Shown here one piece after another: positions 21,396-30,430 of a stretch of DNA of 50,694 nucleotides. The position numbers and the translations under genes were made by a program. The notes under the pieces are model-generated. The model saw nothing but the letters and a program-made list of their open reading frames with translations. It had not been told where the DNA came from and did not search any database. Numbering within the stretch: position 1 is the stretch's first letter; each line of letters begins with the position of its first letter. The stretch lies in contig DDKN01000059.1 in the NCBI GenBank assembly GCA_002339725.1, positions 1 to 50,694 on the forward strand, written 5' to 3'. This DNA comes from Thiobacillus sp. UBA2597 (GTDB taxonomy: Bacteria > Pseudomonadota > Gammaproteobacteria > Burkholderiales > Thiobacillaceae).

Positions 21396-21887
21396 ATGCC
21401 CAAACCTCTCGTCGGCCTGATCATGGGCAGCACCAGCGACTGGGACACCATGCGCCACGCTGCCGACCTGTTGCAGCAATTCGGCATTCCGTTCGAAAAG
21501 CGCGTGGTCTCGGCCCACCGCACGCCGGACCTTTTGTTCGACTATGCCGGCAGCGCAGCCGAACGGGGGCTGAAATGCATCATCGCCGGGGCGGGTGGTG
21601 CCGCCCATCTGCCCGGCATGGTGGCGGCCAAGACCCACCTGCCGGTACTCGGCGTGCCGGTGATGTCGAAGGCCTTGAAAGGCCTGGACTCGCTGCTCTC
21701 CATCGTGCAGATGCCCAAGGGCATTCCGGTCGCCACCTTCGCCATCGGCGAGGCGGGCGCCGCCAATGCGGCGCTGTTCGCCGCCGCCCTGCTGGCCAAT
21801 GAGGACAGCGGCATCCGCGCCAAGCTCACCGCCTTTCGCAAGGCGCAGACCGATACCGTCCTGGCGATGCAGCTGCCGGAGGCCTGA
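21396..21887 (+). CDS. purE: N5-carboxyaminoimidazole ribonucleotide mutase PurE
   Basis: PurE moves the carboxyl group of N5-CAIR to give CAIR in purine synthesis. The 163-residue product has GSTSDWDTM near the N-terminus and SAHRTPD in the active site. The ATG at 21396 gives the usual length. The last base of the stop is the first base of the purK start (TGATG at 21885-21889), so the pair is translationally coupled. Confidence 0.96.
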   Translation: MPKPLVGLIMGSTSDWDTMRHAADLLQQFGIPFEKRVVSAHRTPDLLFDYAGSAAERGLKCIIAGAGGAAHLPGMVAAKTHLPVLGVPVMSKALKGLDSLLSIVQMPKGIPVATFAIGEAGAANAALFAAALLANEDSGIRAKLTAFRKAQTDTVLAMQLPEA

Positions 21888-23038
21888 TGCTGTTGCCCGG
21901 CGCCACGCCACTTCTTCCTGGCGCCACCCTGGGCGTGCTCGGCGGCGGCCAGCTCGGCCGCATGTTCACCATCGCCGCCCGCACCATGGGCTATCGCGTC
22001 GTGGTGTTCGACCCCGACATCACCAGCCCGGCCGGCCAGATGGCCGACGAACACCTGTGTGCCGACTACCGCGACCCGCATGCCCTGCAGCGCATGGCGC
22101 AGGCCTGCGACGCGGTGACCACCGAATGGGAAAATGTACCGGCCGAAAGCCTGGCGTTCCTGAGCCAACGCTGCCCGGTCGCGCCCTCCGCCGCCTGCCT
22201 GGCCATCGCCCAAGACCGCCTCGCGGAGAAAACCAGGGCCCAGACATTCGGCTGCGACACCGCACCCTTCGCCAACATCGAGGATGCCGGCGATCTGGTC
22301 CACGCCTGGTCCATGATCGGCGCCCCCGCCCTGCTCAAGACCCGGCGCCTGGGCTACGACGGCAAGGGCCAGGCCCGGGTGAACAGCCTGGACGAACTGG
22401 TCGCCGCCTTCGAGCAACTGGGCTCGGTGCCCTGCCTGCTGGAGGGCTTCCTGCCGCTGGAGCGCGAGGTCTCGGTGGTGTTGGCGCGCAACGCCCAGGG
22501 CGAGGTCGCCGTTTATCCCGTGGCGGAGAACCAACATCGGCACGGTATCCTCGATATCAGCATCGTGCCTGCCCGGGTGCCCGAGGCCATCGCCGCCAAG
22601 GCGCGCGACATGGCGCGCCGGATCGCCCAGGGCCTGGATTACGTCGGGGTGCTGGCGGTGGAGTTCTTCGTGCTCGAGGACGGCCGCATCGTGTTCAACG
22701 AAATGGCGCCGCGCCCGCACAACAGTGGCCACTACACCCTGGATGCCACGGTCTGCGACCAGTTCGAGCAGCAGGTGCGGGCACTCGCCGGCCTGCCCCT
22801 GGGCGACACCCGTCTGCTCACGCCGGTGGTGATGGTCAACCTGCTGGGCGATATCTGGGCCCATGGCCCGCGCTGGCTGGAGCTGTTCAAGCATCCGGGT
22901 GTGCAGCTGCATCTTTATGGCAAGACCGAGGCCCGGCCGGGCCGCAAGATGGGCCACTACAACTGTCTGGCGCCCACGTTGGAAGCGGCGCTGGAACTGG
23001 CCATGACCACCCGCGCGGCCATTGGCATCGAAGACTGA
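21887..23038 (+). CDS. purK: N5-carboxyaminoimidazole ribonucleotide synthase PurK
   Basis: This ATP-grasp enzyme uses ATP and bicarbonate to carboxylate AIR, feeding PurE. The 383-residue product opens with LGVLGGGQLGRMF, has the ATP-grasp lysine region LLKTRRLGYDGKGQ and the metal-binding FNEMAPRPHNSGHYT. Together purE and purK mean that the organism uses the bacterial two-step carboxylation. The stop is followed by 107 bp containing a short 9-bp repeat. Confidence 0.96.
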   Translation: MLLPGATPLLPGATLGVLGGGQLGRMFTIAARTMGYRVVVFDPDITSPAGQMADEHLCADYRDPHALQRMAQACDAVTTEWENVPAESLAFLSQRCPVAPSAACLAIAQDRLAEKTRAQTFGCDTAPFANIEDAGDLVHAWSMIGAPALLKTRRLGYDGKGQARVNSLDELVAAFEQLGSVPCLLEGFLPLEREVSVVLARNAQGEVAVYPVAENQHRHGILDISIVPARVPEAIAAKARDMARRIAQGLDYVGVLAVEFFVLEDGRIVFNEMAPRPHNSGHYTLDATVCDQFEQQVRALAGLPLGDTRLLTPVVMVNLLGDIWAHGPRWLELFKHPGVQLHLYGKTEARPGRKMGHYNCLAPTLEAALELAMTTRAAIGIED

Positions 23039-23106
23039 AGTCAAAATCCGTTTCACCGCCCAGGGCGCCAGGATTCACAAAGGGATGGTCGTAGCCATTT
23101 GGTTTT

Positions 23107-23133
23107 ATCTTGGCGTTCTTTGCGCCCTTCGCG
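23107..23133. repeat. Three tandem 9-bp repeats (CGCnAAGnn on the minus strand)
   Basis: Three consecutive 9-mers share the pattern CGCnAAGnn when read on the minus strand (23133 to 23107), in the gap between purK and the DUF3108 gene. Similar GCAAAG-type runs are known to me as dispersed intergenic repeats in other proteobacteria. Confidence 0.6.
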
Positions 23134-23145
23134 GTTAACGCTTTC

Positions 23146-24129
23146 TCACTCGATCGCCTCGGCCAGCAGTACGCCGGTGCGCCCCTTCTCGTCGACCAGG
23201 GTCATCTTCACCGGCAACTGCGGCGGCTCCGCCCGCAGCCACAATTCCAGATCCTCCGCCTGGCCGCCCTGGCCGATGCGCAGGCGCAGCGTCTCCACCT
23301 CGCCCAGCGGCAGCCTGAGGGTCTCCCGTCCCAGTTCCTGATAGTGGTATTCCCGGGCCCGCTTGCCATTGACCACGACCACGGTGCCCGTCGCCGGCCG
23401 GGGGAACAGCGCGACCTGATAGACCACGCTCAGAAAGTCCTGGGTACCGGGCTGGAGGGTCAGGGCACCGTAGGGCGTGCCCAGGCGCACCGTCGCGCGC
23501 GGCCAATCGAACACGGCCGTGTAGGTGCGCTTGCCGCGCAGCAGCCAATAACTCTCCGGCTGCAGACCCTCCGGCGTGATGCGCCCGGTGCTGGTCTGGC
23601 TCAGCAGACCGCTATAGAACAGGGCGAGCAGGCCGGTGGCACGGGCGACGCCGACCAGGGAATAGTGATCGCCCGAGCGCTGCCAGACGTGTTCCAGTTG
23701 TCCCAGCACCAGCCCGCCCTCGTTGCCCTGGACCGAAAAGCGGATCCGGAAGGCCTCGGGCAGGGCCGGCGCGGCGTCCGGGCCCGGGGCTGACGCCAGC
23801 GCCGGCCCGGGCTCGGTCTGAGCAGGGGGCGCCGGGTCGGCCGCCGCCGGCGCCGTACCCGTCTCGGGCGGGGCGGACTCGGCCGTCGGCGCCGCCAAGG
23901 CCTGTGTCTGGGCCGGTGGCAAACGCGGGATGCGCGCCTGGGCAGGGGGTGCGGCCCGGGCCGGCGTGGTTGCCGGCCCGGTCAGGCGCGCCTCGATCGG
24001 CGGCGGCGCGAGGGGCTCCGGCAGCCGGGAAAAATCCAGGCTGCCGGTGAACCAGACATGCAGCAGAAGGGAGACGGCCAGGGCGGCCAGCAGGCGGCGT
24101 GAGGGCGGCTTGCCGAACCGGGCCGCCAC
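23146..24129 (-). CDS. DUF3108 domain-containing envelope protein
   Basis: The 327-residue product has an N-terminal membrane anchor at about 13-30, a long alanine/proline-rich linker to about residue 122, and a beta-rich DUF3108 domain with FRIRFSVQG, LVGVARATGLLALFYSGLLS and LPVKMTLVDEKGRTGVLLAE. The TonB-like layout (anchor, proline linker, periplasmic domain) suggests an envelope-spanning protein; its function is unknown. It lies 4 bp after purN in the usual betaproteobacterial purM-purN-DUF3108 order, so it is probably co-transcribed with the purine genes. Confidence 0.82.
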   Translation of the reverse strand: MAARFGKPPSRRLLAALAVSLLLHVWFTGSLDFSRLPEPLAPPPIEARLTGPATTPARAAPPAQARIPRLPPAQTQALAAPTAESAPPETGTAPAAADPAPPAQTEPGPALASAPGPDAAPALPEAFRIRFSVQGNEGGLVLGQLEHVWQRSGDHYSLVGVARATGLLALFYSGLLSQTSTGRITPEGLQPESYWLLRGKRTYTAVFDWPRATVRLGTPYGALTLQPGTQDFLSVVYQVALFPRPATGTVVVVNGKRAREYHYQELGRETLRLPLGEVETLRLRIGQGGQAEDLELWLRAEPPQLPVKMTLVDEKGRTGVLLAEAIE

Positions 24130-24133
24130 GGTT

Positions 24134-24766
24134 TTATCCCCGGGGCGAGATCAAAGCGGCGTCGGGCGTACCGGCGGCGCGCACCCGCGCCCGCCCGTCG
24201 CCGGTCAACTCGACCCGGCCTTCGGCGATCCAGCGCACGGCCTGGGGATAGATCCGGTGTTCCTGCGCCAGCACGCGCACACCCAGGGTCTCGGGGGTGT
24301 CGTCCTCGAGCACCGGCACGGCGGCCTGGACGATGATCGGCCCGACATCCAGCTCGGGGGTGACGTAGTGCACCGTGCAGCCGTGCAGCTTGACCCCCGC
24401 CGCCAGGGCCCGGGCATGGGTATCGAGCCCGGTGAAGGCGGGCAGGAGCGAGGGATGGATGTTGATCAGGCGCCCGGCATAACGATTGACGAAATCATCG
24501 CTCAGGATGCGCATGAAACCGGCCAGGCAAATGAGATCGGCCTGGTGGGCGTCGATCAGCTCGGCCAGTTTCGCATCGTAGGCCGCCCGGCTGGGATGGC
24601 CCTCGTGTTCGAGCACCGCGGTCTTGACGCCGAGTTCGCGCGCGATCGCCAGGCCTGGGGCCTGCGGCTTGTTGCTGATGACGGCGGTGAACTCAACCGG
24701 CAGCCCGGCGCGCAGCAGGGCCTCCATGTTGCTGCCGCGGCCGGAGATGAGGATGACGGCCTTCAT
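24134..24766 (-). CDS. purN: Phosphoribosylglycinamide formyltransferase PurN
   Basis: PurN transfers the formyl group of 10-formyl-THF to GAR. The 210-residue product begins MKAVILISGRGSNMEA and contains CLAGFMRIL, the catalytic NIHPSLLP and the HGCTVHYV segment. The ATG at 24766 overlaps the purM stop as TGATG; the longer frame upstream is purM in another frame. It is coupled to purM upstream and followed by the DUF3108 gene. Confidence 0.96.
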   Translation of the reverse strand: MKAVILISGRGSNMEALLRAGLPVEFTAVISNKPQAPGLAIARELGVKTAVLEHEGHPSRAAYDAKLAELIDAHQADLICLAGFMRILSDDFVNRYAGRLINIHPSLLPAFTGLDTHARALAAGVKLHGCTVHYVTPELDVGPIIVQAAVPVLEDDTPETLGVRVLAQEHRIYPQAVRWIAEGRVELTGDGRARVRAAGTPDAALISPRG

Positions 24767-25803
24767 CAAACCACGACGGTCTGCGCCTGCCCCTCGCTGC
24801 GTCGCTCGATGCGGCCCAGGCGATGCACGGTCTCGCCGCGATCGGTGAGAAAACGGGCGGCGGCATCGGCGTCGGCGGCATCGACGATCACCACCATGCC
24901 GATGCCACAGTTGAAGGTGCGGTGCATCTCGCGCAGCTCCACCTGACCCTGTTCCATCAGCCACTGGAACACCGGCGGCATGTGCCAGGCCCGCGCGTCG
25001 AGCACGGCGGTGAGGCCCTCGGCCAGGATGCGCGGGATGTTCTCCAAAAGGCCGCCGCCGGTGATATGGGCCAGGCCCTTGACCTCGGTCTCCTGCATCA
25101 GGGCGAGCAGGGGCTTGACGTAGATCCGGGTCGGTTCGAGCAGGGTCTCGCCCAGGCTGCGGCCGTGGAAGGCGCCGGCCAGATCGGCGCCGCTGACCTC
25201 GACGATCTTGCGGATCAGGGAATAACCGTTCGAGTGCGGTCCGCTCGAAGCCAGGCCGAGCACGGCATCGCCCGGCTTGATCCGTTCGCCCGTGATCAGG
25301 CGCGATTTTTCAGCCGCACCGACGGCGAAGCCGGCCAGGTCGTATTCGCCGGGCGGATACATGCCGGGCATCTCGGCGGTCTCCCCCCCGATCAGCGCAC
25401 AGCCGGCAAGCTCGCAGCCCTTGGCGATGCCGGCCACCACCTGCTCGGCCACATCGACATCGAGCCTGCCGCAGGCGAAGTAGTCCAGGAAGAACAAAGG
25501 CTCGGCCCCCTGGACCAGGATGTCGTTCACGCTCATCGCCACCAGGTCCTGGCCGATGGTGTCGTGCTTGTTCATCTGGAAGGCCAGTTTCAGCTTGGTG
25601 CCGACGCCGTCGGTACCGGAGATCAGCACCGGCTCCCGGTATTTACCGGTCAACTCGAACAGGGCACCGAAGCCACCGATGCCGCCGATCACCTCGGGGC
25701 GCAGGGTTTTCCTGGCCAGGGGCTTGATGCGGTCGACCAAGGCATCGCCGGCGTCGATGTCGACCCCGGCATCACGGTAGGAGAGTCCAGATGGATTAGT
25801 CAC
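24766..25803 (-). CDS. purM: Phosphoribosylformylglycinamidine cyclo-ligase PurM
   Basis: PurM closes the imidazole ring to make AIR. The 345-residue product has SYRDAGVDIDAGD at the N-terminus, GGFGALFEL, the conserved GTDGVGTKLKLA and GGETAEMPGMY. The start is GTG at 25803; no strong SD is visible. It is the first gene of the purM-purN-DUF3108 set and is divergent from the PerM-like gene across 47 bp. Confidence 0.95.
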   Translation of the reverse strand: MTNPSGLSYRDAGVDIDAGDALVDRIKPLARKTLRPEVIGGIGGFGALFELTGKYREPVLISGTDGVGTKLKLAFQMNKHDTIGQDLVAMSVNDILVQGAEPLFFLDYFACGRLDVDVAEQVVAGIAKGCELAGCALIGGETAEMPGMYPPGEYDLAGFAVGAAEKSRLITGERIKPGDAVLGLASSGPHSNGYSLIRKIVEVSGADLAGAFHGRSLGETLLEPTRIYVKPLLALMQETEVKGLAHITGGGLLENIPRILAEGLTAVLDARAWHMPPVFQWLMEQGQVELREMHRTFNCGIGMVVIVDAADADAAARFLTDRGETVHRLGRIERRSEGQAQTVVV

Positions 25804-25850
25804 GGCGTGCAGACCGAAATAGTCGAAAAAACAATGTTATTCTACCGCAG

Positions 25851-26885
25851 ATGCTGTCCGATCCCGCCGCCAATCGCTCCCTGCTCACCCTGCTGGTGGG
25901 CGCCGGCGGTCTCTATCTGCTCTACCTGCTCGCCCCGATCCTCACCCCCTTCCTGCTCGCTACCGCCCTGGCCTATCTGTGCGCCCCCCTGGTCGGCCGC
26001 CTCACCGCCCACCGGCTGCCGCGCTCCCTGGCCGCCGCCCTGGTGCTGTTGGGGCTGGTGCTGATCTTCGTCCTGCTGGCCCTGATCCTGGCGCCCCTGG
26101 TGCAGGCGGAGGCGCAGCTTTTGATGAACCAGTTGCCCCTGGCCCTGGACTGGCTGCAACGGACGCTGCTGCCCTGGGTCGCGGCGACCTTCGGCATCGA
26201 GCTCGTGCGGGATCAGGCCCAGCTCGGCGCCTGGCTCAAGACCCAGCTCGGTGAGGGTCAGTTCACCGCCTATTTGCCCAAGCTCGGCCAGGGCGGCCTC
26301 GCCGTACTCGGCTTTTTGGCCAATCTCGTGCTGGTGCCGGTGGTGAGCTTTTATCTGCTGCGCGACTGGGACCGCATCCTGAGCCATCTGAGCGGCTGGC
26401 TGCCCCGGCGCTTCGCGCCCCGGGTGATCGGGATCGCGCGCGAGATCGATAATGTGCTGGCCGAGTTCGTGCGTGGCCAGCTCGCCGTCATCCTGGTCAT
26501 GGCGGTGTTCTACAGCCTGGGACTGTGGCTGGTCGGCCTGAATTACGCCTTGGCCATCGGCCTGGTCGCCGGCCTTTTGGTCTTCGTGCCCTATCTGGGC
26601 GTGATCATCGGTGTGCTGCTGGGCAGCCTGGCGGGCCTGATGCAGCACGGCGAACTGGCCGCGCTGATCCCGATCTGGGCGGTGTTCGGCCTCGGCCAGT
26701 TGCTGGAAGGCCTGGCCATCACGCCGCGCCTGGTCGGCGAGCGGGTCGGCCTGCACCCGGTGGCGGTGATCTTCGCCCTGATGGCCTTCGGCCAGTTGTT
26801 CGGCTTCTTTGGGGTGCTGCTCGCCATCCCCGCTGCGGCCGCCTCCCTGGTGGCCCTGCGCCACCTGAAGGCACAGCTCGATTAA
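25851..26885 (+). CDS. AI-2E/PerM-family permease
   Basis: The 344-residue inner-membrane protein has about eight helices and the family signature region around GLVAGLLVFVPYLGVIIG plus GERVGLHPVAVIFALMAFGQ. The family includes AI-2 exporters and Na+/H+ antiporters, so the substrate cannot be assigned. In many betaproteobacteria this gene lies opposite purM, as here. The stop overlaps the stop of the converging fxsA. Confidence 0.88.
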   Translation: MLSDPAANRSLLTLLVGAGGLYLLYLLAPILTPFLLATALAYLCAPLVGRLTAHRLPRSLAAALVLLGLVLIFVLLALILAPLVQAEAQLLMNQLPLALDWLQRTLLPWVAATFGIELVRDQAQLGAWLKTQLGEGQFTAYLPKLGQGGLAVLGFLANLVLVPVVSFYLLRDWDRILSHLSGWLPRRFAPRVIGIAREIDNVLAEFVRGQLAVILVMAVFYSLGLWLVGLNYALAIGLVAGLLVFVPYLGVIIGVLLGSLAGLMQHGELAALIPIWAVFGLGQLLEGLAITPRLVGERVGLHPVAVIFALMAFGQLFGFFGVLLAIPAAAASLVALRHLKAQLD

Positions 26886-27271
26886 TCGAGCCGCCGATAT
26901 TCGCCCTCGATGAAATCATCGTTCGCCGCGCGCGAGCCGCGCGGCCGCGGCGGCGAGGGCCAGATGAGCAGGACCAGGGCGACCACGTCGCTGATGGCGC
27001 CGGGCAGGATCAGCAGCACCCCGGCCAGGATGCGGCGGCCGCTCTCCCAGAGCACGGCCAGCGGCGTACGTCCCTCGAAGGCCGAGAACATCAGGCGCGG
27101 CAGCAGCTCCGCCTGCTCGAGGCGCAACACCAACAGGCCGGCCAGGACGGCACCCCCCAGCCAGGCCAGGGTCCACCAGCCCAGCGCCTGCCAGATCCAG
27201 ACGATGCCCAGCAGTTCCAGCACCGGAAACGCCAAAGCTATAATCGCCCATCCCAAAAAACGTATCCGCAT
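26882..27271 (-). CDS. fxsA: FxsA-family membrane protein
   Basis: The 129-residue protein has three to four hydrophobic segments, with FPVLELLGIVWIWQALGWW at the N-terminus and GVLLILPGAISDVVALVLL, the family hallmark. In E. coli FxsA counters F-plasmid-mediated phage exclusion; a general role is not established. The tail RAANDDFIEGEYRRLD is cytoplasmic. It is divergent from cutA by only 20 bp. Confidence 0.88.
   Translation of the reverse strand: MRIRFLGWAIIALAFPVLELLGIVWIWQALGWWTLAWLGGAVLAGLLVLRLEQAELLPRLMFSAFEGRTPLAVLWESGRRILAGVLLILPGAISDVVALVLLIWPSPPRPRGSRAANDDFIEGEYRRLD
27239..27244 (+). promoter_or_regulatory. Consensus -10 box (TATAAT) ahead of the cutA-dsbD operon
   Basis: A perfect TATAAT lies inside the start of fxsA, 48 nt before the cutA ATG. 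The -35 region is poor. It is the best promoter for cutA-dsbD-tlpA-ttcA in this short divergent gap. Confidence 0.5.
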
Positions 27272-27291
27272 CGCGCTTTATCATCCCATCC

Positions 27292-27618
27292 ATGTCAGAT
27301 AGCCCGGCCCTGCTCTGCCTCACCACCCTGCCCGACGAGGCAGCCGCGGACAAACTTGCCCAGGGCCTGGTGTCCGAGCGTCTGGCCGCCTGTGTCAACA
27401 TCCTGGCGCCCTGCCGGTCAGTCTACCGCTGGCAGGGCGCGATTCAAAACGAGCCCGAGGTGCCGCTTTTGATCAAGACCACGGCCGAGCGCTACCCCGC
27501 GTTGGAGAACTACCTCAGGCAGAATCATCCCTATGAACTACCGGAGCTGATCGCCGTCGAAATCAAACGAGGCCTGCCACCCTACCTGGCCTGGCTGGGC
27601 GCGGAAACCCGGCCCTGA
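27292..27618 (+). CDS. cutA: Divalent-cation tolerance protein CutA
   Basis: The 108-residue product is a small trimeric PII-like protein; the motif ERLAACVNI and the segments YRWQGAIQNEPEVPLLIKT and HPYELPEIIA-like HPYELPELIAVEI are diagnostic. It is linked to metal tolerance, although the mechanism is unclear. It is the first gene of a thiol/metal operon with dsbD (29 nt downstream), tlpA-like and ttcA, the usual cutA-dsbD pairing. Confidence 0.95.
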   Translation: MSDSPALLCLTTLPDEAAADKLAQGLVSERLAACVNILAPCRSVYRWQGAIQNEPEVPLLIKTTAERYPALENYLRQNHPYELPELIAVEIKRGLPPYLAWLGAETRP

Positions 27619-27647
27619 CACCGAATAAAAAACACCATGGAGACATC

Positions 27648-29882
27648 ATGCGCCTGATCCTGACCACCCTCCTGCTGCTGCTTGCCGCCCTGCCCCTGCG
27701 CGCCGAGGAGGAACTGCTCGAACCCGAGCAGGCCTTCCGGGTCAGCGCCCGCCTGGTCGACAACGCCAATCTGGAGATCCAGTTCCAGGTGGCCAAGGGT
27801 TATGCCCTGTACAAGGAAAAGTTCAAATTCACGGCCGAGGGCGCCCGGCTCGGCACCCCCAGCATGCCCAAGGGCCTGATGAAGGACGACGAATATTTCG
27901 GCCGGGTCGAGACCCTGCGCGACAGCTTCAAGGTGCGCATCCCGGTCAGCTACGCCGGCACGCCCCAGCCCTTCAAGTTCACCGCCGGTTATCAGGGCTG
28001 CGCCGACCTCGGCGTCTGTTATCCGCCCCAGGAGACCAGTTTCACCCTGCAGCCCGTGGTCGCCGCTTCGGCCCAGGCGCCAGCCGGCTTCCAGCCACTG
28101 GCCAGCCTGAAGCAACTGGCCGGTGAGCTGGTCGGCGGCGAGCCCGAGCTGCTGCCGGCCGACCAGGCCTTCAAGCTCAGCCTGGTCCCGGCCGGCAACG
28201 CTGCCGTCACCGCCCGCTTCGATCTGGCCAAGAGTTATTACCTCTACCGAGACAAGATCAAGTTCAGCGTGGTCAGCCCGGCCACGGCCAAGGTCGCCGG
28301 CATCGACCTGCCCCAGGCCGAGGAAAAGAATGACCCCAATTTCGGCAAGATGATGGTCTATCACGACGGCTTCAGCGCCACCGTGCGGCTGGAGGGGTTG
28401 CCCGCCGGCGGCGGGCCGGTCAGCCTCAAGGCCAGCTACCAGGGCTGCAGCGAGAAGGGCGTGTGTTATCCCCCGATCGAGAAGACCTTCGATCTCGTGT
28501 TCGGCGTGGGCACTGCTGCCGCCGCGCCGGCCCCGGCGGCAGCAGCGGGCACGAGCGAGCCGGCCGACACCTCGGAGTCGGGCCAGATCGCCGCCATGCT
28601 CAAGGGCGGCAGCTTCTGGGTGGTGGTCGCCAGTTTCTTCGGCTTCGGTCTTTTGCTGGCACTCACGCCCTGCGTGTTCCCCATGATCCCCATCCTGTCC
28701 GGCATCATCGTCGGTCAGGGCCAGGGTCAGACCATGACCAAGCGCCACGGCTTTCTGCTCTCGCTCGCCTATGTGCTGGGCATGGCCATCACCTATGCCC
28801 TGGCCGGCGTGGCGGCCGGCATGTCCGGCACCCTGCTGTCCAACGCCCTGCAGAACCCCTGGGCGCTGGGTACCGGTGCCGCCATCTTCGTCGCCCTCGC
28901 CCTGTCCATGTTCGGCTTCTACGACCTGCAGCTGCCGAGCTTCCTGCAAAGCCGCTTCACCGAGGCGAGCAACAGGATCAAGGGCGGCAAGTTCACCGGC
29001 GTGTTCGCCATGGGCGCCATCTCGGCCCTGATCGTCGGCCCCTGCGTCGCCGCGCCCCTGGCCGGCGCCCTGCTCTACATCGGCCAGACCGGCGATGTGG
29101 TGCTGGGTGGCGTCTCGCTGTTCTTCATGGCGCTCGGCATGGGCGTGCCCCTGCTCCTGGTCGGCCTCTCGGCCGGGGCCCTGTTACCGCGCGCCGGCGC
29201 CTGGATGGAAGCGGTGAAGAAATTCTTCGGCGTCCTGATGCTGGCCATCGCCATCTGGCTGATCGCGCCCCTGCTGCCGCCGGTGGTCGAGATGCTGCTC
29301 TGGGCCACCCTGCTGATCATCTCCGCCATGTATCTGCGCGCGATCGATCCGCTGGAGGCCGGCGCCACCGGCTGGCACCGCTTCTGGAAGGGCGTGGGCA
29401 TGATCGCCCTGATCGCCGGCATCAGCCTGCTGCTCGGCGCCTTGGGCGGCAGCCGCGACGTGCTGCAGCCCCTGCAGATCTTCAAGGGCGGCGCGGCCGG
29501 CACGGCCATTGCCGGCGAGCCGGGCAAGCTCGCGTTCCGCAAGATCAAGGACAGTGCGGAGCTCGACGCCGTCATCGCCGAGTCGAAGGGCAAATACGTC
29601 ATGCTCGACTTCTATGCCGACTGGTGCGCCTCCTGCAAGGAGATGGAGCGCTTCACTTTCTCCGACGCCCGGGTGCAGGCGCGCCTGAAGGACGTGGTGC
29701 TGCTCAAGGCCGACGTGACCGCCAACACCGAGGCGGACAAGGCCCTGCTCAAGCGCTTCAACCTGTTCGGCCCGCCCGGCCTGATCTTCTTCGATCGGGA
29801 CGGCAAGCCGTCGAGCTTCCGGGTGATCGGTTACGAGCCGCCGGAGAAATTCCTGCAAAGCCTGAACAAGGGCATGCCATGA
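27648..29882 (+). CDS. dsbD: Thiol:disulfide interchange protein DsbD with duplicated N-terminal domain
   Basis: DsbD carries electrons from cytoplasmic thioredoxin to periplasmic DsbC, CcmG and others. The 744-residue product is longer than usual (about 570-620). After a signal peptide (1-19) there are two N-terminal immunoglobulin-like domains, each with the redox pair: C118/C124 in YQGCADLGVCYPP and C267/C273 in YQGCSEKGVCYPP. The eight-helix transmembrane domain has C342 (TPCVFPM) and C466 (GPCVAAP). The C-terminal thioredoxin domain has DWCASC (C660/C663). The stop overlaps the next ATG as ATGA. The duplicate domain may widen partner choice. Confidence 0.95.
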   Translation: MRLILTTLLLLLAALPLRAEEELLEPEQAFRVSARLVDNANLEIQFQVAKGYALYKEKFKFTAEGARLGTPSMPKGLMKDDEYFGRVETLRDSFKVRIPVSYAGTPQPFKFTAGYQGCADLGVCYPPQETSFTLQPVVAASAQAPAGFQPLASLKQLAGELVGGEPELLPADQAFKLSLVPAGNAAVTARFDLAKSYYLYRDKIKFSVVSPATAKVAGIDLPQAEEKNDPNFGKMMVYHDGFSATVRLEGLPAGGGPVSLKASYQGCSEKGVCYPPIEKTFDLVFGVGTAAAAPAPAAAAGTSEPADTSESGQIAAMLKGGSFWVVVASFFGFGLLLALTPCVFPMIPILSGIIVGQGQGQTMTKRHGFLLSLAYVLGMAITYALAGVAAGMSGTLLSNALQNPWALGTGAAIFVALALSMFGFYDLQLPSFLQSRFTEASNRIKGGKFTGVFAMGAISALIVGPCVAAPLAGALLYIGQTGDVVLGGVSLFFMALGMGVPLLLVGLSAGALLPRAGAWMEAVKKFFGVLMLAIAIWLIAPLLPPVVEMLLWATLLIISAMYLRAIDPLEAGATGWHRFWKGVGMIALIAGISLLLGALGGSRDVLQPLQIFKGGAAGTAIAGEPGKLAFRKIKDSAELDAVIAESKGKYVMLDFYADWCASCKEMERFTFSDARVQARLKDVVLLKADVTANTEADKALLKRFNLFGPPGLIFFDRDGKPSSFRVIGYEPPEKFLQSLNKGMP

Positions 29883-30430
29883 AGCTGAAAAAACATCACC
29901 TCAGCGTCCTCATCGTCGCCATCCTGTTCGGCGTGGCCGGGGTCTTCGCCTATCGCGAACTGCAGGAGCCGCAGAAACCTGCTGCCAACGGGGTGAGCCC
30001 AGCGGGCATCGACGTCGCCAGCGTGCTGGCCACCAGCCTGCCCGATCTCGAGGGTCGGAGCCAGGCCCTGGCGCAATGGCAGGGCAAGGTCATGGTGATC
30101 AACTTCTGGGCGCCCTGGTGTCCGCCCTGCCGCGAGGAGATTCCGGGCTTTCTCAAGTTGCAGGAAAAATACGGCGACAAGGGCCTGGTCTTCGTCGGCA
30201 TCGCGCTGGACGAACTGGACCGGGTGCAAAGCTATGTCGACGAAATCGGCATCCACTATCCGATCCTGATCGGCGGTCCCGAGGCCGGCCAGCTCAGCAG
30301 CGCGGCCGGCAACCGCCTGGGCGGCCTGCCCTACACCCTGGTGCTCGACCGTGAAGGCAAGCCGGTGGCCCACTACACCGGCGCCGTGGCCGAACACACG
30401 CTGGAAGAGCTGGTCAAGCCACTGTTATGA
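29879..30430 (+). CDS. TlpA/ResA-like membrane-anchored thioredoxin
   Basis: The 183-residue product has an N-terminal signal anchor (about 7-24) and a periplasmic thioredoxin fold with WCPPC (C81 and C84) in NFWAPWCPPC and the cis-proline in LGGLPYTLVLD. It is a reductant likely recharged by the DsbD encoded just upstream (ATGA overlap). Its target is unknown; cytochrome c thiols are possible, but a separate CcmG exists at 42 kb. The stop overlaps the ttcA start as ATGA. Confidence 0.9.
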   Translation: MKLKKHHLSVLIVAILFGVAGVFAYRELQEPQKPAANGVSPAGIDVASVLATSLPDLEGRSQALAQWQGKVMVINFWAPWCPPCREEIPGFLKLQEKYGDKGLVFVGIALDELDRVQSYVDEIGIHYPILIGGPEAGQLSSAAGNRLGGLPYTLVLDREGKPVAHYTGAVAEHTLEELVKPLL

